From Pseudorhodoferax soli (GTDB lineage Bacteria > Pseudomonadota > Gammaproteobacteria > Burkholderiales > Burkholderiaceae_C): a DNA stretch of 64,000 nucleotides. The stretch lies in NCBI RefSeq assembly GCF_003337555.1, contig NZ_QPJK01000005.1, positions 496,001-560,000 on the forward strand, written 5' to 3'. The notes under the pieces are model-generated. The model did no database searches and was not told the DNA's origin. It saw only the letters and a program-made list of their open reading frames with translations. Shown piece after piece: positions 39,301-47,146 of the stretch (positions within the stretch are counted from its first letter, which is position 1; every line of letters begins with the position of its first letter). Both the position numbers and the translations under genes were made by a program.

Positions 39301-40225
39301 GCCCGCTGCCGCCAGGGCCGCTGCGCCGGCCACCGCGGCACCGCCCGCTGCGCCGCCCGCACCCACGCTGCCCGCCAACCAGCGCCACACGCAATGGGAC
39401 TTCGGCGAACTGCCTGAGCTTCTGGAGATCCGCAAGGGCGGCCAGAGCGTGATCGGCTTCCCGGCGCTCATCGACGATGGCGACGCGGTGCGCATCGAGG
39501 TCTTCGACGAGCCCGATGTGGCCGCTGCCAGGCACCGCGCCGGCCTGCGCCGGCTGTTCGCGCTGCAGATCCGCGACGCGCTCAAGTACCTCGAAAAGAA
39601 CATCCCCGACCTGCAGAAGATGGCCGTGGCCTACATGCCTCTCGGCACACAGGAGATGCTCCGCACCCAGATCATCGACGTGGCGCTGGACCGCGCCTTC
39701 CTGCTCGACCCGCTGCCCACCGACGCCCAGGCCTTCAAGCGCCGCATCGACGAAGGCCGCGGCCGGCTCACGCTCATCGCCAACGAAGTGGCGCGGCTGG
39801 CCGGCACCATCCTCGTCGAGTACGCCGCCGCGCTGCGCAAGCTCAAGGACGCGAGGCCGAACGCCGACGTGGCCGCCGACGTGCAGCAGCAATTGCAGCG
39901 CCTGGTACCCAAGGATTTCCTGGCTGTCACGCCCTGGCCGCAGCTGCAGCACTTCGCGCGCTACCTCAAGGCCGTCGTGCTGCGGCTGGACAAGCTGCGT
40001 GCCGATCCAGCCCGCGACGCCACGCGCCTGGCGGAACTGAGGCCCCAGGAGCAGCGCTACTGGCGCCTGGTGGCCGAGCGCAAGGGCCAGGTCGACAGCC
40101 GCATGCAGGAGCTGCGCTGGCTGCTGGAGGAGCTGCGCGTGAGCTTCTTCGCGCAGGAGCTGCGCACGCCGCAGCCAGTGAGCGTGAAGCGGCTGGACAA
40201 GACCTGGGCGCAGCTGAACCAGTAG
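36365..40225 (+). CDS. hrpA: ATP-dependent RNA helicase HrpA
   Basis: A 1286-residue DEAH-box RNA helicase implicated in rescue of stalled ribosomes in E. coli. Motif I is GETGSGKTTQ (from 44), motif II DEAH (148-151), motif III SATIDADRF and motif VI QRAGRCGR. Winged-helix, ratchet and OB-type domains follow, then the long HrpA-specific C-terminal region. An alanine/proline-rich linker near residues 975-1005 separates the last domain. The length matches HrpA. Confidence 0.95.
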   Translation: MPEAFAAPPAPAYTLSFPESLPVSGRRDEIQAAIAAHQVVIVCGETGSGKTTQLPKIALAMGRGKANAPAGQGRLIGHTQPRRIAASSVAKRIAEELKTPLGDVVGFKVRFQDRLSRNASVKLMTDGILLAETQTDPLLKAYDTLIIDEAHERSLNIDFLLGYLRQILPRRPDLKVIVTSATIDADRFAQHFKSDQGPAPVLYVSGRMFPVEQRWRPYEESRDYGLNEAIADAVDELWRDPRQGGDILVFLPGEREIREAADHLRGHLQHQPVLRDAQVLPLFARLSQAEQDEIFVLRGKRRIVLATNVAETSLTVPGIRYVVDAGTARVKRYSLRSKVEQLLVEPISQAAANQRAGRCGRVADGICIRLYGEDDFNGRPRFTDPEILRSSLAGVILRMKSLHLGEVEDFPFVEAPSKRAITDGYQLLNELGAVDDNNVLTPVGAELARLPLDPRVGRIILAGRERQALTEVLIIASALSVQDVRDRPMDAQTQADQQHAKFDDEKSEFSGYLRLWQWIHDARGGHGETHKLSNRQYEQLLRQNFINMRRVREWRDIHSQLLTVVTEHRWKLNDQPASYEQLHKAMLAGLLGNIGFKPEDEDLYLGARGIKFHRHPGAHLKKKPGRWIAVAELVETTRLFGRGIANIEPQWLEEVGAHLLKKQLLDPHWEKKAAEVVALERATLYGLVIYNNRRMPYSRVDAAGAREIFIRQGLVAGEWETKLPFAAANARTIAQVEALEHKSRRQDVLVDEELIYAFYDAQLPAEVHSGRLFEAWWRDASRTNPKLLQLTREELMRHEAAGITTETFPRTVRLGGVDCAASYLHEPGNPRDGVTVTVPLFVLNQVAEERCEWLVPGMLKDKIQALLKSLPQRPRSRFVPLPESAARLAAELPFGQGGLVDVLLKAVRDQTGIDVKKADFKLDTLSPHLFMNLQVVDEHGRQRGMGRNLGALKAELGTQARGAFQALAALKTTAAPAPAPAAARAAAPATAAPPAAPPAPTLPANQRHTQWDFGELPELLEIRKGGQSVIGFPALIDDGDAVRIEVFDEPDVAAARHRAGLRRLFALQIRDALKYLEKNIPDLQKMAVAYMPLGTQEMLRTQIIDVALDRAFLLDPLPTDAQAFKRRIDEGRGRLTLIANEVARLAGTILVEYAAALRKLKDARPNADVAADVQQQLQRLVPKDFLAVTPWPQLQHFARYLKAVVLRLDKLRADPARDATRLAELRPQEQRYWRLVAERKGQVDSRMQELRWLLEELRVSFFAQELRTPQPVSVKRLDKTWAQLNQ

Positions 40226-40270
40226 CGCCACAATCCAGCCCTTTTCGTTCACCTGGAGACGGTGATTCCC

Positions 40271-41272
40271 ATGCAGTCCCACAAGCCCACGCAGTTGCGG
40301 CTGGATCTGACCTCCGACCTGCAGAAGTGGCGCGCCTTCCTGGCCATCGCCGAGCTGGGGAGCCTCACCCGCGCGGCCTTATTCCTGGACAGCAATCAGT
40401 CGCTGCTGAGCCGCCACCTCAACGCGTTGGAGCGCGAGTGCAAGGCGCGTTTGTTCAACCGCACCGGCCGCGGTGTGGCGCTTTCCGATGTCGGCCAGCG
40501 CATCTTCCCGCTGGTCAAGGCATTGCTGTCGGATGCCGAGCAGCTGGAGGCGGAAATCCTGGGCGAGGCGCGCGAGCCGGCCGGCCGCGTCACCATCGGC
40601 TCGCTGCCTTCCATCACCAACCCCATGGTCGGACGCCTGTTCAAGCAATTGCGCGAGAAGCACCCTGCCGTGCAGCTCAAGGTGCTGGAGGGCTCGAGCG
40701 GCCAGGTCGAGGAATGGCTGGCCGACGCGCGGGTCGACATCGCCATCCTGTACCGCTACGGCAGTGCTCCGCCCGAGAGCGAGCAGGCCTTGGCCACGGT
40801 GGACAGTTACCTGATCGGCGCCGCGGGCGACCGGCTGACGGCCGCCGAAGAAGTGCCGTTCTCCGCGCTGCACGAGCTGCCCTTCATCCTGCCCGGTGTG
40901 CCCAATGGCCTGCGCACCGCGCTGGACGCCATGGCCCGGCACGAGCGGATCACGCTGGCCCCGGTCATCGAGGCCGATTCGTTGCCGCTGATGCGCTCCA
41001 CGGTGGCCGAGGCCCGGCTCTACACCGTGCTGCCCATCCACGCCGTGTGGTCCGAGGTGAAGGAAGGCAAGCTGCAGGCGGCCCGCATCGCGTCGCCGAC
41101 CCTGGAGCGCATCGTGTCCATGGCGCTGGCGCGCAGCAAGGGCCCGAGCCGGGCCGTGGCCGCCGTGGCGGCCGAGATCGTGCAGATCGTCGAGGACAGC
41201 GCGCGCAGCGGCATGTGGCGCTCGGGCACCGCAGCGACCGGCGGCTTGCCGCCTGCCGCATATCAGCCTTGA
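40271..41272 (+). CDS. LysR-family transcriptional regulator of the downstream CMD/amidohydrolase genes
   Basis: A 333-residue LysR regulator with an HTH at about 18-75 (GSLTRAALFLDSNQSLLSRHLNAL) and an effector domain. A GTG at 40262 is an alternative start, with GGAG three bases before it and twelve before the ATG, so neither spacing is ideal. It precedes genes for a carboxymuconolactone-decarboxylase-like protein and an amidohydrolase on the same strand, its probable targets. A fragment with similar C-terminal sequence exists at 45062-45187. Confidence 0.88.
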   Translation: MQSHKPTQLRLDLTSDLQKWRAFLAIAELGSLTRAALFLDSNQSLLSRHLNALERECKARLFNRTGRGVALSDVGQRIFPLVKALLSDAEQLEAEILGEAREPAGRVTIGSLPSITNPMVGRLFKQLREKHPAVQLKVLEGSSGQVEEWLADARVDIAILYRYGSAPPESEQALATVDSYLIGAAGDRLTAAEEVPFSALHELPFILPGVPNGLRTALDAMARHERITLAPVIEADSLPLMRSTVAEARLYTVLPIHAVWSEVKEGKLQAARIASPTLERIVSMALARSKGPSRAVAAVAAEIVQIVEDSARSGMWRSGTAATGGLPPAAYQP

Positions 41273-41345
41273 CGAGCCAGCACACGCGGGCCCCGCCGCA
41301 GCCTCTAAGCTGGCAGGCCAGCTTTGGCCGACAGGAGATGACCGC

Positions 41346-41918
41346 ATGCCCCGCATCACGCTATTCCCCAACGACACCATGGACGACGGGCAGCGCGCAG
41401 TCCACGACCGCATCGTCTCCGGCCCGCGTGGCCGCATCCAGGGCCCGCTGCGCGCCGCACTGCACAACTCCGAGCTGGCCGACAGATGGCAGGCCTTCGG
41501 CGCGCTGCTGCGCTATGGCACCACGCTCACACCGCGCCAATCCGAGATCGCCATCCTCGTCACCGGCCGCGCCTGCCAGTCGCCCTTCGAGTGGTACGCC
41601 CATCGCAGCGAAGCCGAGAAGGCCGGCATCGAGCCCGCCGTCATCGCGGCCCTGCTGGCGCAGACCGAACCGGCCGACCTGGCGGAAGACGATGCGGCTC
41701 TCTACCACTACGCTGTCGAATTGAACCGCCACCGCTCCGTCTCCGACGCCACCTACGCGCGCGCGCTGGGCTGCTTCGGCGAGCGCGGCGTGGTCGAGCT
41801 CACGGCGCTGATCGGCTACTACACGCTGGTCGCCATGACCTTGAACTGCCACGAGATCCCGCTGCCCGAAGGCGTGGCGCCGGCGTTCCCGCTGCCCCAA
41901 CACGGAGCGCTGGCATGA
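41346..41918 (+). CDS. Carboxymuconolactone decarboxylase family protein
   Basis: A 190-residue all-helical protein of the CMD/AhpD superfamily. The core LTPRQSEIAILVTGRACQSPFEWYAH resembles members near aromatic-degradation genes. Only one cysteine is present where AhpD peroxidases have CxxC, so a peroxiredoxin role is unlikely. The ATG has AGGAG upstream, and the stop overlaps the next gene's ATG (ATGA). The substrate is unknown. Confidence 0.85.
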   Translation: MPRITLFPNDTMDDGQRAVHDRIVSGPRGRIQGPLRAALHNSELADRWQAFGALLRYGTTLTPRQSEIAILVTGRACQSPFEWYAHRSEAEKAGIEPAVIAALLAQTEPADLAEDDAALYHYAVELNRHRSVSDATYARALGCFGERGVVELTALIGYYTLVAMTLNCHEIPLPEGVAPAFPLPQHGALA

Positions 41919-42721
41919 CCCGCGCTGGCTGGGACTGCCACGCCCATCTGTTCGGCCCTTACGCGCGCTACCCGCTGGCGGCCGAGCGCAGCTACACGCC
42001 GCCCGAGGCCGTCGAGGCGCAGTACGAAGCCTTGCTGCAGCGCCTGGGCCTGGCCCGTGGCGTGCTCGTGCATGCCAGCGCCTACGGCAAGGACCACCAG
42101 CTGTTGCTCGACGCGCTGGCCGCCCGGCCCGACTGGCGCGGCGTGGTCGTCGTGCAGCCTGGCGACGCGCTGCCGCTGGCCGGCCTGCGCGCGCGCGGTG
42201 TGCGCGGCGCGCGTTTCAGCCACCGCAGCGGCGCAGCCAACTTCGCCGGGAGCGCCTCGTTCAACGACCTGCTGGCGCTCGCGCCGCAACTGGCTGATGC
42301 CGGCCTGCACGCCGAGCTGTGGACCGATTGCAAGGTGTTGCCCGATATCGCGGCGCAGCTCAAGGCCTTGCCCTTGCCGGTCGTCATCGACCACATGGGC
42401 GGTTTCGACGTGGCGGCCGGTGTGGACGAGCCGGGCTTTCGCACGCTGCTGGATCTGTTGGCCACGGGCAAGGTCTGGGTCAAGCTCTGCGCCTACCGCA
42501 ACCTGCTGAGTGCGCCGGACTGGCAGGCCGGCCGCGCCTTCCAGCAGAAGATGGCCGAGGCCAACCCCGAGCGCCTGGTCTGGGGCAGCGACTGGCCGCA
42601 CCTGCGTGTGACGCCCGAGCCCGACGCTGCGCAACTGCTGGCGATGTTCAAGGACTGGGCCGGCAGCGCGGCCGTGGCGGAGCAGATCCTGCAGGCCAAT
42701 CCCGAAACCCTGTACCGCTGA
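41915..42721 (+). CDS. Amidohydrolase family 2 (PDC lactonase-like) protein
   Basis: A 268-residue TIM-barrel metal-dependent hydrolase. Metal-binding motifs are WDCHAHLFGP (HxH), VIDHMGG and WGSDWPH, as in 2-pyrone-4,6-dicarboxylate lactonases and related decarboxylases. Cotranslated with the CMD-like gene, it suggests ring-cleavage product processing; the exact substrate cannot be assigned. Confidence 0.87.
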   Translation: MTRAGWDCHAHLFGPYARYPLAAERSYTPPEAVEAQYEALLQRLGLARGVLVHASAYGKDHQLLLDALAARPDWRGVVVVQPGDALPLAGLRARGVRGARFSHRSGAANFAGSASFNDLLALAPQLADAGLHAELWTDCKVLPDIAAQLKALPLPVVIDHMGGFDVAAGVDEPGFRTLLDLLATGKVWVKLCAYRNLLSAPDWQAGRAFQQKMAEANPERLVWGSDWPHLRVTPEPDAAQLLAMFKDWAGSAAVAEQILQANPETLYR

Positions 42722-42730
42722 CCAGCAGCG

Positions 42731-42753
42731 CCGGCCCACATCCAGTGGGCCGG
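42731..42753. terminator. Strong hairpin between convergent amidohydrolase and porin genes
   Basis: CCGGCCCAC and GTGGGCCGG form a perfect 9-bp stem with a 5-base loop, ten bases after the amidohydrolase stop and twelve before the porin stop. No T-run follows on either strand, so it may be a bidirectional terminator of weaker type. Confidence 0.55.
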
Positions 42754-42764
42754 GCGTTGCCGCA

Positions 42765-43853
42765 TCAGAACGTGTGCTTGATGCCTGCCGCCAGCAGCGA
42801 TGTAGACGCACCTGGCGTCACGCCCGTGTAGGCGGTGCTTGCATCGGACACGCTGTAGGACGATGCGCGCAGGTTCTTCAGCCGCGAGTAGCCGGCGTAG
42901 AGGTCGGTCCGGCGCGACAGCGTGTGCACGACGTTGACGCTCAGTTGGCTTGCATCGAAGTTGCCCGCGGTGCGGTCGTCGTAGCGCTTCCATGAGGCGT
43001 TGACCTTTGTCGTGGCAGCCACCGGCACGGAGCCCCCAACAAGATAGCTGCGGTAGCTGCGGCTGAAGATGCTGGTCGCGCTCGCTGCGCTGGTCGTTCG
43101 CGTGCCGCGCCAGGCGCCGGATTGCGCGATGCCGGCCAGCGTGAATGCGCCGAAGTCATGGCGCACGCCGACGGTGGTGCCGGCATCGTGGGCCAGGTCG
43201 TCGGCGTTGTCGACGCGGGTGTGCGAAATGCCTGCCAGCGTCTTGCCGCTGCGGTACAACACGTTCAGCCCTCGGGCCTTGCGGCTGCCGTCCGCGCGCT
43301 CGTCGCCCACCGTGGCCTGCAGGCGCAGCGACAAACCATTCCAGGTCGGGGACAGCAGGTTGACCACGTTGTTGTTGCGCGCCGCACTCGTGCTCGCGGC
43401 CCCGGTCCACAGCGTGCTGCTGGCGGTGCCGATCCCCAGCGCCATCGGATCGATGGGCTGTACCACGTAGAACGCCGGTGCATAGTCGCGACCCATCTCG
43501 ATCGCGCCCCAGCGCCCGGCCAGAGACACCAGCGCCTTGCGTCCGAACGCGCGACCGCCCTGCGCCAGCTCCCCGGTGTCGATGGTCAGCCCGGTCTCCA
43601 GCACGAAAGAGGCACGCAGGCCGCCGCCCAGGTCCTCGGTGCCGCGAAACCCAAGGCGCGAGCCGTAGAGGCAGCCGCTGTTGATCGCCGTCGCCCTGTC
43701 GGCGCCTCGGTCCGAGCGGGTCAGGCATGCGTCCATCAGCCCGTAGATGGTGACGCCGCCAGCAGGCTCGCCTTGTGCATGGGCCGCGGTGGCCAGCCCG
43801 AGGCCGAACGCCAGGATGCAGGGAAACGTGGCAGTGGAACGTATTGTCTTCAT
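42765..43853 (-). CDS. Gram-negative trimeric porin
   Basis: A 362-residue outer-membrane porin of the Burkholderiales OmpC-like family. A signal peptide (about 1-27, cleavage after AHAQ) precedes VTIYGLMD, and GSRLGFRGTEDLGGGLRASF, VGVRHDFGAF and a C-terminal aromatic residue (AGIKHTF, ending Phe) are characteristic. Sixteen beta strands are expected. It probably admits aromatic or organic acids for the surrounding catabolic genes; that is inference from position. Confidence 0.92.
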   Translation of the reverse strand: MKTIRSTATFPCILAFGLGLATAAHAQGEPAGGVTIYGLMDACLTRSDRGADRATAINSGCLYGSRLGFRGTEDLGGGLRASFVLETGLTIDTGELAQGGRAFGRKALVSLAGRWGAIEMGRDYAPAFYVVQPIDPMALGIGTASSTLWTGAASTSAARNNNVVNLLSPTWNGLSLRLQATVGDERADGSRKARGLNVLYRSGKTLAGISHTRVDNADDLAHDAGTTVGVRHDFGAFTLAGIAQSGAWRGTRTTSAASATSIFSRSYRSYLVGGSVPVAATTKVNASWKRYDDRTAGNFDASQLSVNVVHTLSRRTDLYAGYSRLKNLRASSYSVSDASTAYTGVTPGASTSLLAAGIKHTF

Positions 43854-44128
43854 GGTTCTTCGAGGTGGTGGATGAGGCCCGTTCGCCTGCTGCGAAAGGG
43901 TGGCGGGCAGTCTAGGAATCGGGGCACGCGGCAGCCAGCCCACGCGGCGCAAAGCTGTCTTCTCCCGTTGCGCAATACGGGCGCTCGTTCGCGTCTGGAG
44001 TTGGCGGCCGGTGCATAGCTGCATTGCCGGCTGCAGCCTTACGTGCGAGCAGTTCGGTCCTGACACTGCGACCACGCGGCGCTGCATGCGCGCCGCGACA
44101 CGCCATCCATCGATTTCAGGAGACCGCC
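43854..44128. promoter_or_regulatory. Divergent control region between porin and hydrolase genes
   Basis: This gap of 275 bp contains TGCATAGCTGCAT (44012-44024), sharing TGCATAGC with motifs at 50743, 50772 and 57697. No coding sequence is supported. Confidence 0.35.
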
Positions 44129-45046
44129 ATGAACGCCAACCCATCCACGCACGACTGCATGCACCGCCATGACCATGCAGCGCCGCCATTGCGCGACCGC
44201 GCCCGGCGCCGCGTCGCGCAGGGCCTTGTGGCCGCTGCCTGCCTGTTGCCCTTCGCCGTGGCCGCGAGCGGCCCCGAACGCAAGACGGTGCAGGCCCCCG
44301 GCGCCACCATCGTCTACCACGCACAGGGCAGCGGACCGCTGGTGATGGTCATTGCGTCGACCGGTCGCGGCACCGAGGAGTTCGGCCTGCTGGCCGAACG
44401 CCTGGCCGCGCGCGGATACCGCGTGCTGCGGCCCGAGCCGCGCGGCATCGGTGGCAGCGTCGGCGCGATGGACGGAATCAGCTTCCACGATTTCGCCAAG
44501 GACTTCGCCGCCGTGATCGAGCAGGAGGGCGGCACCCCGGCCATCGTGGCCGGCCATGCTTATGGCAACTGGATCGCGCGCGTGATCGCAACGGACTTTC
44601 CCGCGCTGACCCGCGGCGTGGTGCTGCTGGCGGCCGGCGCGCGCACCTGGCCCAAGGAACTCAGCGACGCGATCACCATGATCAACGACCCCGCGTCGAC
44701 CCAAGCGCAGCGCCTGGCCGGCCTGCGGCTGGGATTCTTCGCCGAGGGCAACGACCCACGGCCCTGGCTGGACGGCTGGCACCAGGACGTCACGCGCAGC
44801 CAGCGCGCCGCGCGCCAGCGCACCCGGCAGGCCGACTGGTGGGCCGCGGGCCGGGCGCCCATGCTCGATCTGATGGCCGGCGCCGACCCGTTCCGTCCGG
44901 CGAATTCGCGCAACGAACTGAAGGACGAGTTTCCCGATCGCGTGACGGTCCAGGTCATCGAAGGGGCCAGCCACGCTTTGCCCGCCGAGAAGCCGCTGGC
45001 CACCGCCGACGCCGTGGCCGATTGGGCCGACCGCCTGCCACGCTGA
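44129..45046 (+). CDS. Alpha/beta hydrolase-fold protein lacking a serine nucleophile
   Basis: A 305-residue protein with an N-terminal arginine-rich signal or anchor (RDRARRRVAQG then a hydrophobic stretch to about 50, cleavage after AVAA plausible). The fold elements are VMVIASTGRG, RVLRPEPRG and SHALPAEKP with the catalytic-type His. The nucleophile elbow reads GHAYGN, with Ala144 in the nucleophile position, so classical hydrolase chemistry is unlikely. CAGGAG precedes the ATG. It may be a binding protein or use another residue. Confidence 0.8.
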   Translation: MNANPSTHDCMHRHDHAAPPLRDRARRRVAQGLVAAACLLPFAVAASGPERKTVQAPGATIVYHAQGSGPLVMVIASTGRGTEEFGLLAERLAARGYRVLRPEPRGIGGSVGAMDGISFHDFAKDFAAVIEQEGGTPAIVAGHAYGNWIARVIATDFPALTRGVVLLAAGARTWPKELSDAITMINDPASTQAQRLAGLRLGFFAEGNDPRPWLDGWHQDVTRSQRAARQRTRQADWWAAGRAPMLDLMAGADPFRPANSRNELKDEFPDRVTVQVIEGASHALPAEKPLATADAVADWADRLPR

Positions 45047-45061
45047 GCAACGACCTGAGTG

Positions 45062-45187
45062 GTGCGCACCGGGGCTTCAGCGCATCGTGTCGATGGCGCT
45101 GGAGCCCACCCAGGGCCTGGGGCGCCCCGTGGCCGGCCACGAGGCCGTGGTGCCGCGGGTTGTGCAGACCAGCCCCGACACCCTGTA
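45062..45187 (+). pseudogene. 3' remnant of a LysR regulator gene
   Basis: The frame from 45062 reads ...GLQRIVSMALEP...GRPVAG...VVQTSPDTL and stops at TAG 45185-45187. Its beginning matches the C-terminal segment TLERIVSMALARS...RAVAAV of the LysR protein at 40271-41272, including the identical RIVSMAL. About 42 codons survive, and the remainder of the gene is absent because the hydrolase gene ends just upstream. No start or DNA-binding domain remains. Confidence 0.55.
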
Positions 45188-45343
45188 GCGCTGAACCTGC
45201 GCAGCGCGACGCACCCACTGCGCTTTGCGGCTTTGCGAAAGACAGCTATGCCTGGCGGCGTCTGGCTCGCCGACGACGCCACCCATAGAGTCGCTTTCCC
45301 GGGCGGAAAGCCCGGCCATCAACGTCTGACACTGGAGACACCC

Positions 45344-46963
45344 ATGAACAGCAAAACCCTCGGCGCGATCGCTTCCATCGCACTTCTGGCGACCGGATGC
45401 GGCGGTGGCGACGACGCCACTCCTGACACGCCGGCGGCAACGGCGCTCGCGCCGGACTGCACCGCGGTGCAGAGACTCAGCCATGCGAACACCGTGTTCA
45501 AGAGCGCAATCCAGATCGACACCGATGTGGTGCGTTCAGGCACTGTCACGATGCCGGCACACTGTGTTGTCACGGGTGAGATCAACCCCCGTACCGGCGT
45601 GAACGGAGTGCGTTACAGCATCGGCTTCGAACTCAGGTTGCCGCTCACGTGGAACGGACGTTTTCAATTCCTCGGCGGCGGCGGCGTTGACGGAAGCATT
45701 CCGCTGGCCTACGGCTTCCAGCGCACAGGCGGAGTTCCTGCGTTGGCGCAAGGTGCTGCCGTCGTCACCAGCGACATGGGGCATACCGGCGTCAACGGAC
45801 GTGACGCCACTTTCGGGCTCGACCAACAAGCCCGCATCGACTGGGGCTACAACGCGATGGACAAGGTGACGGTGATGGCCAAGGAGGTCATCGGCAAGTT
45901 CTACGGCAAGGCGCCTCAGTACTCTTACTACGTCGGGACCTCGGGCGGCGGCCGCCAGGGAATGATGATGGCGCAGCGCTTTCCGCTGCACTTTGACGGC
46001 ATCGTTTCCGGCGCGCCGATCCTGGAGCAGCACCTGGCCCAGATCGGCTCCATGCAGATGCTGCAGGAGTTCACCGCCATCGCCCCGAAGAACGCCAATG
46101 GGCAGCCGATCCTCAGCAAGGCCTACACCGACGGCGACCTCAAGCTCATTGCCGCAGCAGTGCTGAGCAAGTGCGATGCGCTGGACGGTGTGGCCGATGG
46201 CTTGATCGAGAACTACCCCGCGTGCACCTTCGACGCGAGCGAACTGCAGTGTCCGGGGGGCAAGGCCGACACATGCTTGTCCGCCCCGCAAGTGACCGCA
46301 TTCAACAAGGTCATGACCGGGCCGCGCAACTCGGCGGGCGCGCTACTCTATCCGCCGGCACCGTGGGACACCGGCATCGGCGAACCCGAATGGCGCAGTG
46401 ACCAGATCGGTACGGCGACCGGACCCATTCCCAACTCCAGCAAGTTCAGCAATCAGTCGATCAAGTACGTCTTCATGACACCGGCCGCGCCGGACTTCGA
46501 TTACCTCAAGTTCAACTTCGACACCGACCCGGCCAGCATGCTCGCATCGGCCGCCTACACCGCAACCAACTCGACCAACTACGACGGCTTCAAGGCGCGC
46601 AAGGGCAAGCACATCGTCTACGTGGGACTGGCCGACACGCTGGTGAACCCCAGCGGGGTCAATCGCTGGTATCGCGAGCTGGTGGCGGCCAATGGCGGAC
46701 TCGAGGCGACCAAACAGTTCGCGCGCCTCTTCAACTTTCCGGGCATGGGCCATTCCGTTGGCGGTGCCGCGCTTGACCGGTTCGATCCTGTCGCCGCCAT
46801 CCAGGAATGGGTCGAGAAGGGCGTGGCGCCCGACTTCTTGGTGGCCACGGGATCGCGGTTCCCCGGCCGCACGCGAAACATCTGCGCCTACCCCCAGATC
46901 GCACGATACGTCGGCTCGGGAAGCGTCGACGATGCAGCCAGCTTTCGCTGCACTGCGCCGTGA
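45344..46963 (+). CDS. Tannase/feruloyl esterase family lipoprotein
   Basis: A 539-residue secreted lipoprotein. The lipobox LLATGC (Cys about 19) follows a hydrophobic signal, so it is anchored to a membrane. The tannase-family core has VGTSGGGRQGMMMAQRFP with the nucleophilic Ser, CDALDGVADGLIENYPAC (calcium-binding loop between cysteines) and GMGHSVGG with the catalytic His. Such enzymes cleave esters of hydroxybenzoic or hydroxycinnamic acids. The start is the ATG with CTGGAG upstream. Confidence 0.88.
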   Translation: MNSKTLGAIASIALLATGCGGGDDATPDTPAATALAPDCTAVQRLSHANTVFKSAIQIDTDVVRSGTVTMPAHCVVTGEINPRTGVNGVRYSIGFELRLPLTWNGRFQFLGGGGVDGSIPLAYGFQRTGGVPALAQGAAVVTSDMGHTGVNGRDATFGLDQQARIDWGYNAMDKVTVMAKEVIGKFYGKAPQYSYYVGTSGGGRQGMMMAQRFPLHFDGIVSGAPILEQHLAQIGSMQMLQEFTAIAPKNANGQPILSKAYTDGDLKLIAAAVLSKCDALDGVADGLIENYPACTFDASELQCPGGKADTCLSAPQVTAFNKVMTGPRNSAGALLYPPAPWDTGIGEPEWRSDQIGTATGPIPNSSKFSNQSIKYVFMTPAAPDFDYLKFNFDTDPASMLASAAYTATNSTNYDGFKARKGKHIVYVGLADTLVNPSGVNRWYRELVAANGGLEATKQFARLFNFPGMGHSVGGAALDRFDPVAAIQEWVEKGVAPDFLVATGSRFPGRTRNICAYPQIARYVGSGSVDDAASFRCTAP

Positions 46964-47146
46964 CCGCTCAACCACGCCCGAGAAAGCAGATCGAGCCGTT
47001 CATGAGTCGCCGCGCGTGGAGGTGCAGGCCGCGCGCGGCTCCTCCACGATTTCGCTGCGCGGAGCAGACCATCGTCGTGGCCCGGACGGGATGTGCTTCG
47101 TCGACCAGTGGCGCGGCCTGCATCCCCTGTCGCTAATGAGCCAGGC
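46964..47146. other. Gap between convergent tannase-like and Bug genes
   Basis: This gap of 183 bp has no credible gene. A coding-like stretch reading ADHRRGPDGMCFVDQWRGL in one frame could be an old gene fragment, but I do not recognise it. Confidence 0.35.

Noticed and set aside
36110-40282. Long minus-strand open frame opposite hrpA
   Set aside because: Shadow of hrpA produced by GC bias; no domain or ribosome site.
46964-47146. Small open frames between the esterase and Bug genes
   Set aside because: None has a ribosome binding site or a recognisable domain.
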